Shown in pieces: positions 27,364-34,785 of a DNA stretch of 64,000 nucleotides; position 1 is the stretch's first letter, and each line of letters opens with the position of its first letter. The notes beneath the pieces were generated by a model. It ran no database searches. It was not told the origin of the DNA and saw nothing but the letters and a program-made list of their open reading frames with translations. The stretch comes from Kushneria aurantia DSM 21353 (GTDB taxonomy: Bacteria > Pseudomonadota > Gammaproteobacteria > Pseudomonadales > Halomonadaceae): positions 1 to 64,000 of the forward strand of contig NZ_KB907878.1 of NCBI RefSeq assembly GCF_000382245.1. Reading direction: 5' to 3'. Position numbers and translations under genes: made by a program.

Positions 27364-28146
27364 TTATATCTGGGTCAGCCGGCCAAGCATCTGATCCACG
27401 GTGGAGACCGCCTTGGAGTTGATTTCGTAGGAGCGCTGGGTCTCGATCATGCTGACCATCTCCTCCACCACGTTGACATTGGAGGTCTCGACGAAATTCT
27501 GGCGCAACGTGCCGGCGCCGTTGAGGCCGGGCACCGTATCGTTGCGCGGGCCGGAAGCATCGGTTTCGCGATAGAGATTGTCGCCAATGCTTTCCAGACC
27601 GGCCGGATTGATGAACTGGGTCAGCTGCAGCTGGCCGATCTGCTGGCTGTTGGGGTTACCGGGCGTTTGCACGGAGACGGTGCCGTCCTGGGCGATGCTC
27701 ATGGAGAGCGCATTCTGCGGCACCACGATGGCAGGCTGGATCGGATAGCCGTTGGTGTTGACCAACTGACCGTTCTGATCCACCTGAAAGGAGCCGTCGC
27801 GAGTAAAGCTGCTGGTACCGTCAGGCATCTGTACGGCGAAGAAACCATCGCCCTGAATCGCCACATCCTTGCTGTTGCCGGTCTGCTCGAGGTTGCCCTG
27901 AGTGTGCAGCCGTTCGGTGGCCGCCGGCCGCACGCCGGTACCGATCTGCAGCCCGGTGGGCAGATTGGTCTGCGCCGACGACATCGAGCCGGGCTGGCGC
28001 AGGTTCTGATAGACCAGATCCTGAAAGACCGCGCGCGAGCGCTTGAAACCGTTGGTCGAGACGTTGGCCAGGTTATTGGAGATCACGTCCATTTGGGTCT
28101 GCTGACCCTCAAGGCCGGTCTTGGCCGTCCAGAGTGCACTGATCAT
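27364..28146 (-). CDS. flgG: Distal rod protein FlgG
   Basis: A 260-residue rod protein of standard length. It begins [16 protein letters not shown], followed by the axial [14 protein letters not shown] motif, and ends [21 protein letters not shown], the C-terminal coiled-coil segment shared by rod and hook proteins. Confidence 0.97.
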   Translation of the reverse strand: MISALWTAKTGLEGQQTQMDVISNNLANVSTNGFKRSRAVFQDLVYQNLRQPGSMSSAQTNLPTGLQIGTGVRPAATERLHTQGNLEQTGNSKDVAIQGDGFFAVQMPDGTSSFTRDGSFQVDQNGQLVNTNGYPIQPAIVVPQNALSMSIAQDGTVSVQTPGNPNSQQIGQLQLTQFINPAGLESIGDNLYRETDASGPRNDTVPGLNGAGTLRQNFVETSNVNVVEEMVSMIETQRSYEINSKAVSTVDQMLGRLTQI

Positions 28147-28220
28147 TGACTAAGACTCCGTTGTCGGGCGTCTGCCCGGATCATATCGCTTGCCGGAAGA
28201 GGAGACTCTTTTCCGAGTGA

Positions 28221-28967
28221 TTAGCTGGTAGACAGAATCGAATTGGCCCGCTGGGCGGTCTGGTCGGCGCTGCTGAGCACCTTCATGTTCATCTCATAGC
28301 TGCGCGCAACATCAATCATCGCCACCATCGCCTCGGTAGCGCTGACGTTGCTGCCTTCCAGCGCACCGCTGGCGACTCGCACGTTTTCATTTCGCAATAC
28401 GACCTCAACCGGCTCACCCTCTTCATCAAGGGCGTTGAACAAACCATCTTCACGGCGCTGCATGTTGCCGGCGGGATAGTCGGTCAGCATTAGCTGCCCC
28501 ACCTCGGCCTGCACCTGGGTGCCCGGCTCACGGGCTGACACGGTGCCGTCGGGGGCGATGGCCACCTCGGCATTGAGGGGCACAACGACAGGGCCGCCGT
28601 CGCCCAACACCGGACGCCCCTCGGAGCGCAGCATGCCGGTCGCGTCGACCTGAAGGTTACCGTTGCGGGTAAAGGCGGTATCGCCGTTTTCGGTCTCCAC
28701 CGCCAGCCAGCCACGCCCTTCGATGGCGACGTCCAGCGCCCGACCGGTGCTCTGCAACGGCCCGGAGGAGAAATCGGATCCCGGCGTTGTCTCGACACTG
28801 AAGGCGCGTGTCAAATGGCCGGGCCCCTCCATGGGAGCCGTACGGGTGGCATGCAGCTGAGCGCGAAAACCGGTAGTCGAGACATTGGCGATGTTGTTCG
28901 ACACTACCGACTGCTGCTGCATGCTTTGTTTGGCACCCGACAGGGCGGTGTAGATCATTCTATCCAT
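28221..28967 (-). CDS. flgF: Proximal rod protein FlgF
   Basis: A 248-residue rod protein. The ATG at 28967 gives the typical MDRMIYTALSGAKQ start, with GGAGC upstream; a longer in-frame extension to 29057 is not family-like. The axial motif N-N-I-A-N-V-S-T-T-G-F-R-A-Q and the C-terminal AMVAMIDVARSYEMNMKVL segment are present. It is the first gene of flgFGHIJ, after a terminator. Confidence 0.95.
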   Translation of the reverse strand: MDRMIYTALSGAKQSMQQQSVVSNNIANVSTTGFRAQLHATRTAPMEGPGHLTRAFSVETTPGSDFSSGPLQSTGRALDVAIEGRGWLAVETENGDTAFTRNGNLQVDATGMLRSEGRPVLGDGGPVVVPLNAEVAIAPDGTVSAREPGTQVQAEVGQLMLTDYPAGNMQRREDGLFNALDEEGEPVEVVLRNENVRVASGALEGSNVSATEAMVAMIDVARSYEMNMKVLSSADQTAQRANSILSTS

Positions 28968-29117
28968 CGACGGCTCCGAGGTGGTGTAGAGAACCGGAAA
29001 GGCAATTTCCTGAATTGCGCCCAGTAAACACGCTCGAAGCCTTCGGCAAAGGGACAAGAAAGGCCCTTCAGAGGGCGTATTTCAGGACGCGGCAACAAGC
29101 CGCTGATACATAAAGGA

Positions 29118-29147
29118 AAAGACCGGCCCAACGGGCCGGTCTTTTTG
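29118..29147 (-). terminator. Rho-independent terminator after flgE
   Basis: AAGACCGGCCC pairs with GGGCCGGTCTT with A/T runs on both sides. It ends the flgBCDE transcript, so flgF needs a promoter of its own in 28968-29117. Confidence 0.85.
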
Positions 29148-29181
29148 CGGGCAGACGACTTGTGAGTCGAGATAGTGCCGC

Positions 29182-30390
29182 TTAACGCAGGGTAACCACG
29201 GTCTGCAGGATCTGGTCCTGAGTCTTGATGGTCTGGGCGTTGGCCTGGTAGTTACGCTGGGCCACGATCATGCTGACCAGCTCGCCGGCCAGATCGACGT
29301 TGGATGCCTCGACCGTACCCGAGCGTAGCGACCCCAGCTGACCGCTACCCGCAGTCCCCAAAAGCTCCTGACCGGAAGACTGAGTCGCCGTCCAGGCATT
29401 GTTACCCATCGGCTGCAGGCCCTGCTCATTGGCGAATTCTGCCAATGCCACACGACCCAGCACACGACTCTGCTCATTGGAGTAATTACCAATCAGGTTG
29501 CCGTTCTCGGCGATAGAAAGACTGGTGAAACTACCAGCCTGATAACCGTCCTGAGAGGCACTACGAACAGCAGACTCTCCGCTGAACTGAGTGGCCGCCA
29601 GGTCCAGATTAAAGTTAAGCGGCGACTCGGCACCGTTATTCAGTCCAATCGATATAGCCTGCTCCCCACCATCGGTAAGCTGGCCATTGGAGTCAAACAC
29701 AAGATTTGACTCACCTACCTGATTACCGTTACTAAAGGCCGCAAAACTCCAGTTACTCGGACCATCTTCAACAGAACTGACTTTTCTGAAATAGAGATTG
29801 ACCTGCTGTGGATTACCCAGGGAGTCATAGGTTGTGATTGGCCGGGTGAAGTTGTAGCTCTCTGAATCCGCGGGATCGATGTCACCCGCACCCAGAGTTT
29901 CAGCCGAAGAGTTGAGGTTGAGCTCCATGGACGCCTGGCTGGTAGCGTTGGCCTGCAGATCAGCCTGCGGAATTTGCAGCGCTACCGGATCAGCACCGTC
30001 CAGTACCTGCGGGTTGGCGCCGTTGGGATCATTGACCGGATAGCCCGTCAGGCGCGCTCCGTTGCCGTTGACCATAAAGCCCTGTTCGTCTACCTGGAAC
30101 TGGCCGTTACGCGAGTAGGTAATCTGCTGCCCGTCGTTGAGACGGAAGAAACCACCGCCGTCGATGGCCAGATCAAGGTCGCGGCCGGTATTTTCCAGCG
30201 CGCCGGTGCTGAAACCCTGGGTGATACCGGAAACCTGCACACCCAGCCCCTTGGAGCCGGCATAGATATCGGCGAACTCGGTACGTGCTGACTTGAAACC
30301 GACCGTTTGCGAGTTGGCGATGTTGTTGCCGATAGTGTCGAGCTGACGTGAAGCGGCGTTAAGGCCGCTGATACCCTGCGTGAAAGCCAT
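29182..30390 (-). CDS. flgE: Flagellar hook protein FlgE
   Basis: A 402-residue hook subunit. It begins M-A-F-T-Q-G-I-S-G-L-N-A-A-S-R-Q-L, followed by the N-N-I-A-N-S-Q-T-V-G-F-K motif, and ends V-D-L-A-G-E-L-V-S-M-I-V-A-Q-R-N-Y-Q-A-N-A-Q. Length equals the enteric protein. Its polymerisation needs FlgD, two genes' space upstream in the same operon. Confidence 0.97.
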   Translation of the reverse strand: MAFTQGISGLNAASRQLDTIGNNIANSQTVGFKSARTEFADIYAGSKGLGVQVSGITQGFSTGALENTGRDLDLAIDGGGFFRLNDGQQITYSRNGQFQVDEQGFMVNGNGARLTGYPVNDPNGANPQVLDGADPVALQIPQADLQANATSQASMELNLNSSAETLGAGDIDPADSESYNFTRPITTYDSLGNPQQVNLYFRKVSSVEDGPSNWSFAAFSNGNQVGESNLVFDSNGQLTDGGEQAISIGLNNGAESPLNFNLDLAATQFSGESAVRSASQDGYQAGSFTSLSIAENGNLIGNYSNEQSRVLGRVALAEFANEQGLQPMGNNAWTATQSSGQELLGTAGSGQLGSLRSGTVEASNVDLAGELVSMIVAQRNYQANAQTIKTQDQILQTVVTLR

Positions 30391-30491
30391 GTTGTCATCC
30401 TGTAAGAGGCATGAATTTGTCGCCGGCGCTGCCGGTCATGCAAGTGCCATCTGCCTCGGCGCACTTCCAAAAGCCCGCCGCAAGGCTCGAA

Positions 30492-31226
30492 TTAGAGAAT
30501 TTGCTTCACCTGATTGAGCGCAACGCTATCGATGTTGGGCCCCAGATCCAGCATTGGTTCTTCGCCACTGGTCATCACACCGCTGACATAGCCGTACTGC
30601 AGCGTACTGCTCTTCACCGCATTGCCAGCGCTATCGGTCGCGGAAATGGACACCTGATATTTGCCGTTCGCCACCTTTTCCCCGGAGGCGTTGGTGCCAT
30701 CCCAGGTAAAGTACTGCACTCCGCTCTTGAGCGGACCGTTTTTGGTCAGATCATATTCGTTGACGATCTCGCCGGTCGCGGGATCCTTGATGACGGCCCG
30801 GGCGCTGGCCGCGGCACCGCCCAGCTCGACGCCAAACGGCAGCACGGTATTGCTGTCATTGCCGCCCTCTTCACCCTCGGCTCGGTTGTTGACCCACACC
30901 TCATTACCCTCGACCAGCACGCCACGACCCACCATGGCGCCCGCCTGCAGCTTCTGCGAAGCGTTCATCTGCTCGGTGATGCTGGAGAGCGTCTGGTTGA
31001 GCGAGTTGATGCCGCTGACGGTGTTGATCTGCGCCAGCTGCGAGGTGAACTCGGAATTCTCCATCGGGTTGAGCGGATCCTGATTCTGCAGCTGCGTGAC
31101 CAGCAGCCGCATAAAGCGATCGTTGAGCTCACCCGCGCTCTCCACTCCCATCTTTGTGCCTGCGGCCATGGGATTGGTGGTTCGCGAACCGTTCACTGCA
31201 GCAAGCATGGAACTGTCAAAAGCCAT
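30492..31226 (-). CDS. flgD: Hook capping protein FlgD
   Basis: A 244-residue scaffold that caps the growing hook. The N-terminal motif F-M-R-L-L-V-T-Q-L-Q-N-Q-D-P-L-N-P-M-E-N-S-E-F-T is diagnostic. A C-terminal beta domain (YFTWDGTNASGEKVANGKY) follows. A 101-base gap separates it from flgE. Confidence 0.96.
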   Translation of the reverse strand: MAFDSSMLAAVNGSRTTNPMAAGTKMGVESAGELNDRFMRLLVTQLQNQDPLNPMENSEFTSQLAQINTVSGINSLNQTLSSITEQMNASQKLQAGAMVGRGVLVEGNEVWVNNRAEGEEGGNDSNTVLPFGVELGGAAASARAVIKDPATGEIVNEYDLTKNGPLKSGVQYFTWDGTNASGEKVANGKYQVSISATDSAGNAVKSSTLQYGYVSGVMTSGEEPMLDLGPNIDSVALNQVKQIL

Positions 31227-31235
31227 AATGCCTCC

Positions 31236-31649
31236 TTACTGGCCGCCCTGACCGAGCGACAGCGTTCTCATCATCAGTGACTTGTTGGTATTGAGCACCT
31301 CGACGTTGGCCTCATAGGAGCGCGCCGCCGAGATCATGTTGACCATCTCTTCGGTGGGGTCGACGTTGGGCATGCTGACATAGCCCTGATCGTCCGCCGC
31401 CGGATTCTGCGGATCGTAAACGCGGCGCGGTGCGCTCTGATCCTCGAGCACCTCACTGACCCTTACGCCACCGATCGACTCGCCGGGATTGGACGCCAGC
31501 TCGAAGCGCACCTGCCGTGCGCGATAGGGCTCGCCGTCAGGGCCCGCCACGCTGTCGGCGTTGGCCAGGTTACTGGCCGTCACGTTCATGCGCTGTGACT
31601 GAGCGGTCAGCGCCGAACCGGAAATTTCAAATACACTGAAAAGACTCAT
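31236..31649 (-). CDS. flgC: Proximal rod protein FlgC
   Basis: A 137-residue rod protein starting [20 protein letters not shown], with the N-L-A-N-A-D-S motif. The tail has [23 protein letters not shown], the FlgC ending. Standard length and position between flgB and flgD. Confidence 0.96.
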   Translation of the reverse strand: MSLFSVFEISGSALTAQSQRMNVTASNLANADSVAGPDGEPYRARQVRFELASNPGESIGGVRVSEVLEDQSAPRRVYDPQNPAADDQGYVSMPNVDPTEEMVNMISAARSYEANVEVLNTNKSLMMRTLSLGQGGQ

Positions 31650-31674
31650 TGACTACTCTCCCTGATGGCGATCA

Positions 31675-32094
31675 TCAGTTGCCGGATTGCATGGCACTGC
31701 GCAGACCCTGAATACGGCTGGTCATGAACTGCAGGTCGGCCTGATAGCGCATGGCGTTATCAGCGAAATTGACCCGCTCCATATCCATGTCAACGGTATT
31801 GCCATCGAGGCTCGGCTGGGAGGGAATGCGATAGAGCATATCGACACCACCGGCTGCCGACGCCGGCGCCTGGCCGTGAATGTGACGGCTGGACGTCGTG
31901 CTCAGGTTGAGCGGACCCTGTTGACCGCCCTGCTCGGTCATACGCTCGAGCTCCTGGCGAAAGTCGATATCCCTTGCCTTGTAGCCCGGCGTATCGGCGT
32001 TGGCGATGTTGGATGACAACATCTCCTGGCGCCTGGCACGCAGGCTCAGGGTGTTCTGAAAGTAATCCAGCGAGGCGCTGAGCCTGTCGATCAT
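31675..32094 (-). CDS. flgB: Proximal rod protein FlgB
   Basis: A 139-residue rod protein. The start at 32094 (MIDRLSASLDYFQNTL) is preferred over a longer frame because it has a GGAG site and matches the family N-terminus. The SSNIANADTPGYKARDIDF block is the FlgB signature. First gene of flgBCDE, divergent from flgA; promoters for both lie in 32095-32356. Confidence 0.96.
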   Translation of the reverse strand: MIDRLSASLDYFQNTLSLRARRQEMLSSNIANADTPGYKARDIDFRQELERMTEQGGQQGPLNLSTTSSRHIHGQAPASAAGGVDMLYRIPSQPSLDGNTVDMDMERVNFADNAMRYQADLQFMTSRIQGLRSAMQSGN

Positions 32095-32356
32095 GAGACT
32101 GCTCCGATTGGAGAGGACAAGGCCGGGCCCGTCTGGCCGCCAACGCACTGCGCTCCTTGTCCCCTGTCCCTGACATAACACTCGGGTGCCAAACGCCTGT
32201 CATGGCATTTGGCAGGTTGAGCACAGAATAAGGAGCAGCCACGCATTGCCATCGAAAGAAAAGGCCATTTTTGCGCGCCCATTTCACCGCCTGATCCTTG
32301 CCGCCCTGGCCTAGAATGCGCTTTATCGCATTACCCTCAGGCGGAGCTGTTGCGTC

Positions 32357-33082
32357 ATGGCGGCATCACTACTCCAAAAGCTCTCGGGCTCTCGTTACCA
32401 CGACCGATGCCGTGGCGCCGCATTCGTTGTGCTGCTGTCGGCCGCGCTGTTGCCCACCGCGGCGGCAGCCGACGAAGAGGCAATCCGCACTACTATCGAG
32501 GGTTTTCTGCTCGAACAGACCGCCAGCAGCGATGCCAGAGTCGAAATCGAAGTGACCTTGACCAGTGCGGCTCAGCGCCCCTGCCAAAGCCCGCAGGCTT
32601 TTCTGCCGGGCAGCGGCGGCTCAATCAGTGGCCGCACGACGGTCGGCATTCGCTGTCCGGGTGATGCGCCGGAAACGCGCTATTTTCAGGCCAATGTCCA
32701 CCTCTATGGGGAATATCCGGTTCCTGTACGCGATATCGCCCCCGGCGAAACCATTCAGGCCTCCGACCTGCGCTGGCAGGAAGGCGACTTCTCGCGCTTC
32801 AATGGTCGCCTGATCACCGACCCTGAGCTTCTGGTGGGCCAGGTGAGCCAGCGTCGTATCGGCACCGGCCAACCCCTTCAGCAGGGCATGGTCAAATCGC
32901 CACGGCTGGTCGACGGTGGGCAGGAGGTAGCGCTTCGCGTAACCGGCCAGGGCTTTCAGGTACGCAGCAGCGGCCGGGCGCTCAACAGCGCCGCGCGTGG
33001 CGAGAATGTCAGGGTCAGGACGCCCTCGGGCCGGATCGTCAACGGTACGGCCATCGACAGCGGCGTCGTCGAAGTGCGCTGA
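32357..33082 (+). CDS. flgA: P-ring assembly chaperone FlgA
   Basis: A 241-residue periplasmic protein with a signal peptide (cleavage near residue 37, AAA-AD). A C-terminal SAF-type domain includes D-I-A-P-G-E-T-I-Q-A-S-D-L-R-W and the ending N-V-R-V-R-T-P-S-G-R-I-V-N-G-T-A. FlgA helps FlgI form the P ring. GGAGC precedes the ATG. The repeat array begins 31 bases after the stop. Confidence 0.95.
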   Translation: MAASLLQKLSGSRYHDRCRGAAFVVLLSAALLPTAAAADEEAIRTTIEGFLLEQTASSDARVEIEVTLTSAAQRPCQSPQAFLPGSGGSISGRTTVGIRCPGDAPETRYFQANVHLYGEYPVPVRDIAPGETIQASDLRWQEGDFSRFNGRLITDPELLVGQVSQRRIGTGQPLQQGMVKSPRLVDGGQEVALRVTGQGFQVRSSGRALNSAARGENVRVRTPSGRIVNGTAIDSGVVEVR

Positions 33083-33113
33083 AAAGATTGCCGACACGCG
33101 ATGCGTGGCCCGC

Positions 33114-33378
33114 CATGGATAACGGGCTGGCGGGCATAAAAAATTGTCGGGAACGATTTTTAACGCCGAAGGCGGCCCGGAGGGTGCACGGCATGGATAG
33201 CGGGCTGGCGGGCATAAAAAATCGTCGGGAACGATTTTTAACGCCGAAGGCGGCCCGGAGGGTGCACGCCATGGATGGCGGGCTGGCGGGCATAAAAAAT
33301 CGTCGGGAACGATTTTTAACGCCGAAGGCGGCCCGGAGGGTGCACGCCATGGATGGCGGGCATAAAAAATCGTAGCAC
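33114..33378. repeat. 78-bp tandem repeat array (3 units plus partial fourth)
   Basis: Units start at 33114, 33192 and 33270 with an exact 78-base period; a truncated unit starts at 33348 and breaks off in the hairpin near 33371. Each full unit carries AAAAATCGT, the loop CGGGA, and ACGATTTTT: a 9-bp hairpin with A/T ends like a bidirectional terminator (one C-to-T change in unit 1 still pairs as G-U). A smaller CGCC-GAA-GGCG hairpin follows. Since 78 is a multiple of 3, one frame on each strand stays open and would give a 26-residue periodic peptide, but neither has the look of a real gene. It separates flgA from the flgM promoter. Confidence 0.92.
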
Positions 33379-33395
33379 TCTGTTATGATCGGGAC

Positions 33396-33422
33396 TAAAG
33401 AGTGCGCTCTATCTGTCGATAA
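33396..33422 (+). promoter_or_regulatory. Sigma-28 (FliA) promoter of flgMN
   Basis: TAAA at 33396-33399, a 15-base spacer, then GTCGATAA at 33415-33422 (7 of 8 to the FliA -10). The decamer TAAAGAGTGC at 33396-33405 recurs at 33420-33429, overlapping the -10. The flgM ATG is 71 bases downstream. Confidence 0.8.
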
Positions 33423-33493
33423 AGAGTGCACACAGGCAGCAAGCGTCACAGACTGCCTACCTGTTTCGGGAGAGCGTTGCGGAGATTACAGCC

Positions 33494-33778
33494 ATGAAGA
33501 TCGATTCGAATACGTCGCTGAGCCAGCTGCTGGGTCAGCAGGGAACACGTCCCGGTAGTGTTGCCAAAAACGACGCTGCTGCCGGTGCGCAGAGCGGAGG
33601 GGACGTATCCTCCCGCTGGATGCCCTCCAGTGCGCACAACACGGACGGTGATATCGATACCGCCCGGGTTGACGAGCTGCGTGAGGCGATTCGTGACGGA
33701 CAGTTTGAAATTCGTACCGACAAGATTGCCGATGGCCTGATCGAAAGCGCGCGAGAGCTGCTTGCCGATGGCCGATAA
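33494..33778 (+). CDS. flgM: Anti-sigma-28 factor FlgM
   Basis: A 94-residue, mostly disordered protein that holds sigma-28 inactive until exported through the finished hook-basal body. The C-terminal half has the FlgM domain: V-D-E-L-R-E-A-I-R-D-G-Q-F-E-I-R-T-D-K-I-A-D-G-L-I. GGAGAT precedes the ATG. Cotranscription with flgN from a sigma-28 promoter gives the classic feedback loop. Confidence 0.95.
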   Translation: MKIDSNTSLSQLLGQQGTRPGSVAKNDAAAGAQSGGDVSSRWMPSSAHNTDGDIDTARVDELREAIRDGQFEIRTDKIADGLIESARELLADGR

Positions 33779-33808
33779 GCGGCTTTTGTGACCAGGAGAG
33801 TGCCTGCC

Positions 33809-34264
33809 ATGAGTGACTACGCTGACATACTGGCTCAGATCAACGAAGCGCTGGAAAGCTTTGTTGCACTGCTTGGCCGCGAATCAGAGCTGCTTGACGA
33901 CCACCCGGTCGATATCGAGACGCTTTTGAATGTCTGCGAGCGAAAGGGCACTGCAACGATGCGCCTCGATCAGCTTGATCGCGCACGCCGCGCTGTGCTG
34001 GAGCAGCAGGGCTTTACCCCCGACCGCACCGGCAGCGATCTTTACGCCAGAGAGCACGATCTTGACGACTCATGGCAGCGCCTGATCGAACTTACCGAAA
34101 CGGCTTCGCAGCGCAACCGCCTCAACGGCTTTACCATCGAGCGTCGCCTCGATTTTCATAACCGCGCGCTCGAGTTCCTGCAAAACGCTGCCGGCATGAC
34201 CATGTATGGTCCCAACGGCCGCCAGCGCAACCTGCGAGGCAGCAGTACCTATCTCTGCGGCTGA
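33809..34264 (+). CDS. flgN: FlgK/FlgL chaperone FlgN
   Basis: A 151-residue helical protein, the export chaperone of the junction proteins FlgK and FlgL. The ATG at 33809 has a CAGGAGA site; an earlier in-frame GTG at 33788 does not. The C-terminal N-R-L-N-G-F-T-I-E-R-R-L-D-F-H-N-R-A-L-E-F-L and YGPNGRQ are typical of FlgN. It lies directly after flgM and before a terminator. Confidence 0.93.
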   Translation: MSDYADILAQINEALESFVALLGRESELLDDHPVDIETLLNVCERKGTATMRLDQLDRARRAVLEQQGFTPDRTGSDLYAREHDLDDSWQRLIELTETASQRNRLNGFTIERRLDFHNRALEFLQNAAGMTMYGPNGRQRNLRGSSTYLCG

Positions 34265-34272
34265 GACGCTCT

Positions 34273-34304
34273 GCGGCCGGGCTCTCCCCCGGCCGCTGCT
34301 TTTT
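34273..34304 (+). terminator. Rho-independent terminator after flgN
   Basis: A GCGGCCGGG stem with a CCCGGCCGC partner is followed by TGCTTTTT, 8 bases after the flgN stop. Confidence 0.85.
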
Positions 34305-34338
34305 GCAACGGCGGCTCGCCCTTCTTTACTACCCTTGC

Positions 34339-34785
34339 CTACTGCCCCGCTGTTTGCTGCCGATAGTTAACGATCAGCTGCAGACTGCCGCCGCGAATCG
34401 GCCTTTGCAGCATGCCGCGGCCGGGCACCATGAAACGAAATTCGATATTACTGTCGGCCGGCAGGCCTTCGAATTCATTGCTGGCACCACGCCGCATTTC
34501 GAGTTGATCGCAATAACCGGCCACGCAGAGCTCGATAATGGGCAGCTCACGGGACGGGGCCAGTTCGATGCGCCAGTAAAGCGTCGTGATCTCACCGTCG
34601 AGCTGCTCAAGCGTAGGGTGTTGCAGTCTGACCTGATAGACACGCTCGCGCTGAGCGAGATCGGGCGTGCTGTCGTCAATAACCACGGCGCCACCACCGG
34701 CGCCCTGAGCCGGGGCGCCAGCCGCCAGCGCTATCAGACCGACAGCAATCCATAACGGGAAATCGACGCCCGCTCGACGCCTCAC
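34339..34785 (-). CDS. flhE: Flagellar protein FlhE
   Basis: A 148-residue periplasmic protein with an N-terminal signal segment (WIAVGLIALAAGAPAQGA). Its C-terminal part follows the pattern of enteric FlhE: W-R-I-E-L, E-L-C-V-A-G-Y-C-D-Q-L-E with two Cys, F-R-F-M-V-P-G-R-G and a final L-I-V-N-Y-R. FlhE is thought to guard the export apparatus against proton leak. It overlaps the end of flhA by 4 bases, the same position as in enterics. Best supported by both pattern and context. Confidence 0.85.
   Translation of the reverse strand: MRRRAGVDFPLWIAVGLIALAAGAPAQGAGGGAVVIDDSTPDLAQRERVYQVRLQHPTLEQLDGEITTLYWRIELAPSRELPIIELCVAGYCDQLEMRRGASNEFEGLPADSNIEFRFMVPGRGMLQRPIRGGSLQLIVNYRQQTAGQ

Noticed and set aside
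32200-32235. Possible sigma-54 site (TGGCAT...) between flgB and flgA
   Set aside because: The GG and GC elements do not have the required 10-base separation on either strand; FlhDC-type control is expected here.
33114-33378. Possible CRISPR array
   Set aside because: Units are contiguous and nearly identical with no unique spacers, and no cas genes are near.
33039-33449. Long frames on both strands over the 78-bp repeats (136 and 95 residues)
   Set aside because: They exist because the period is a multiple of 3 and the unit lacks stops; no ribosome-binding sites, and the two would overlap completely. Treated as a repeat array.
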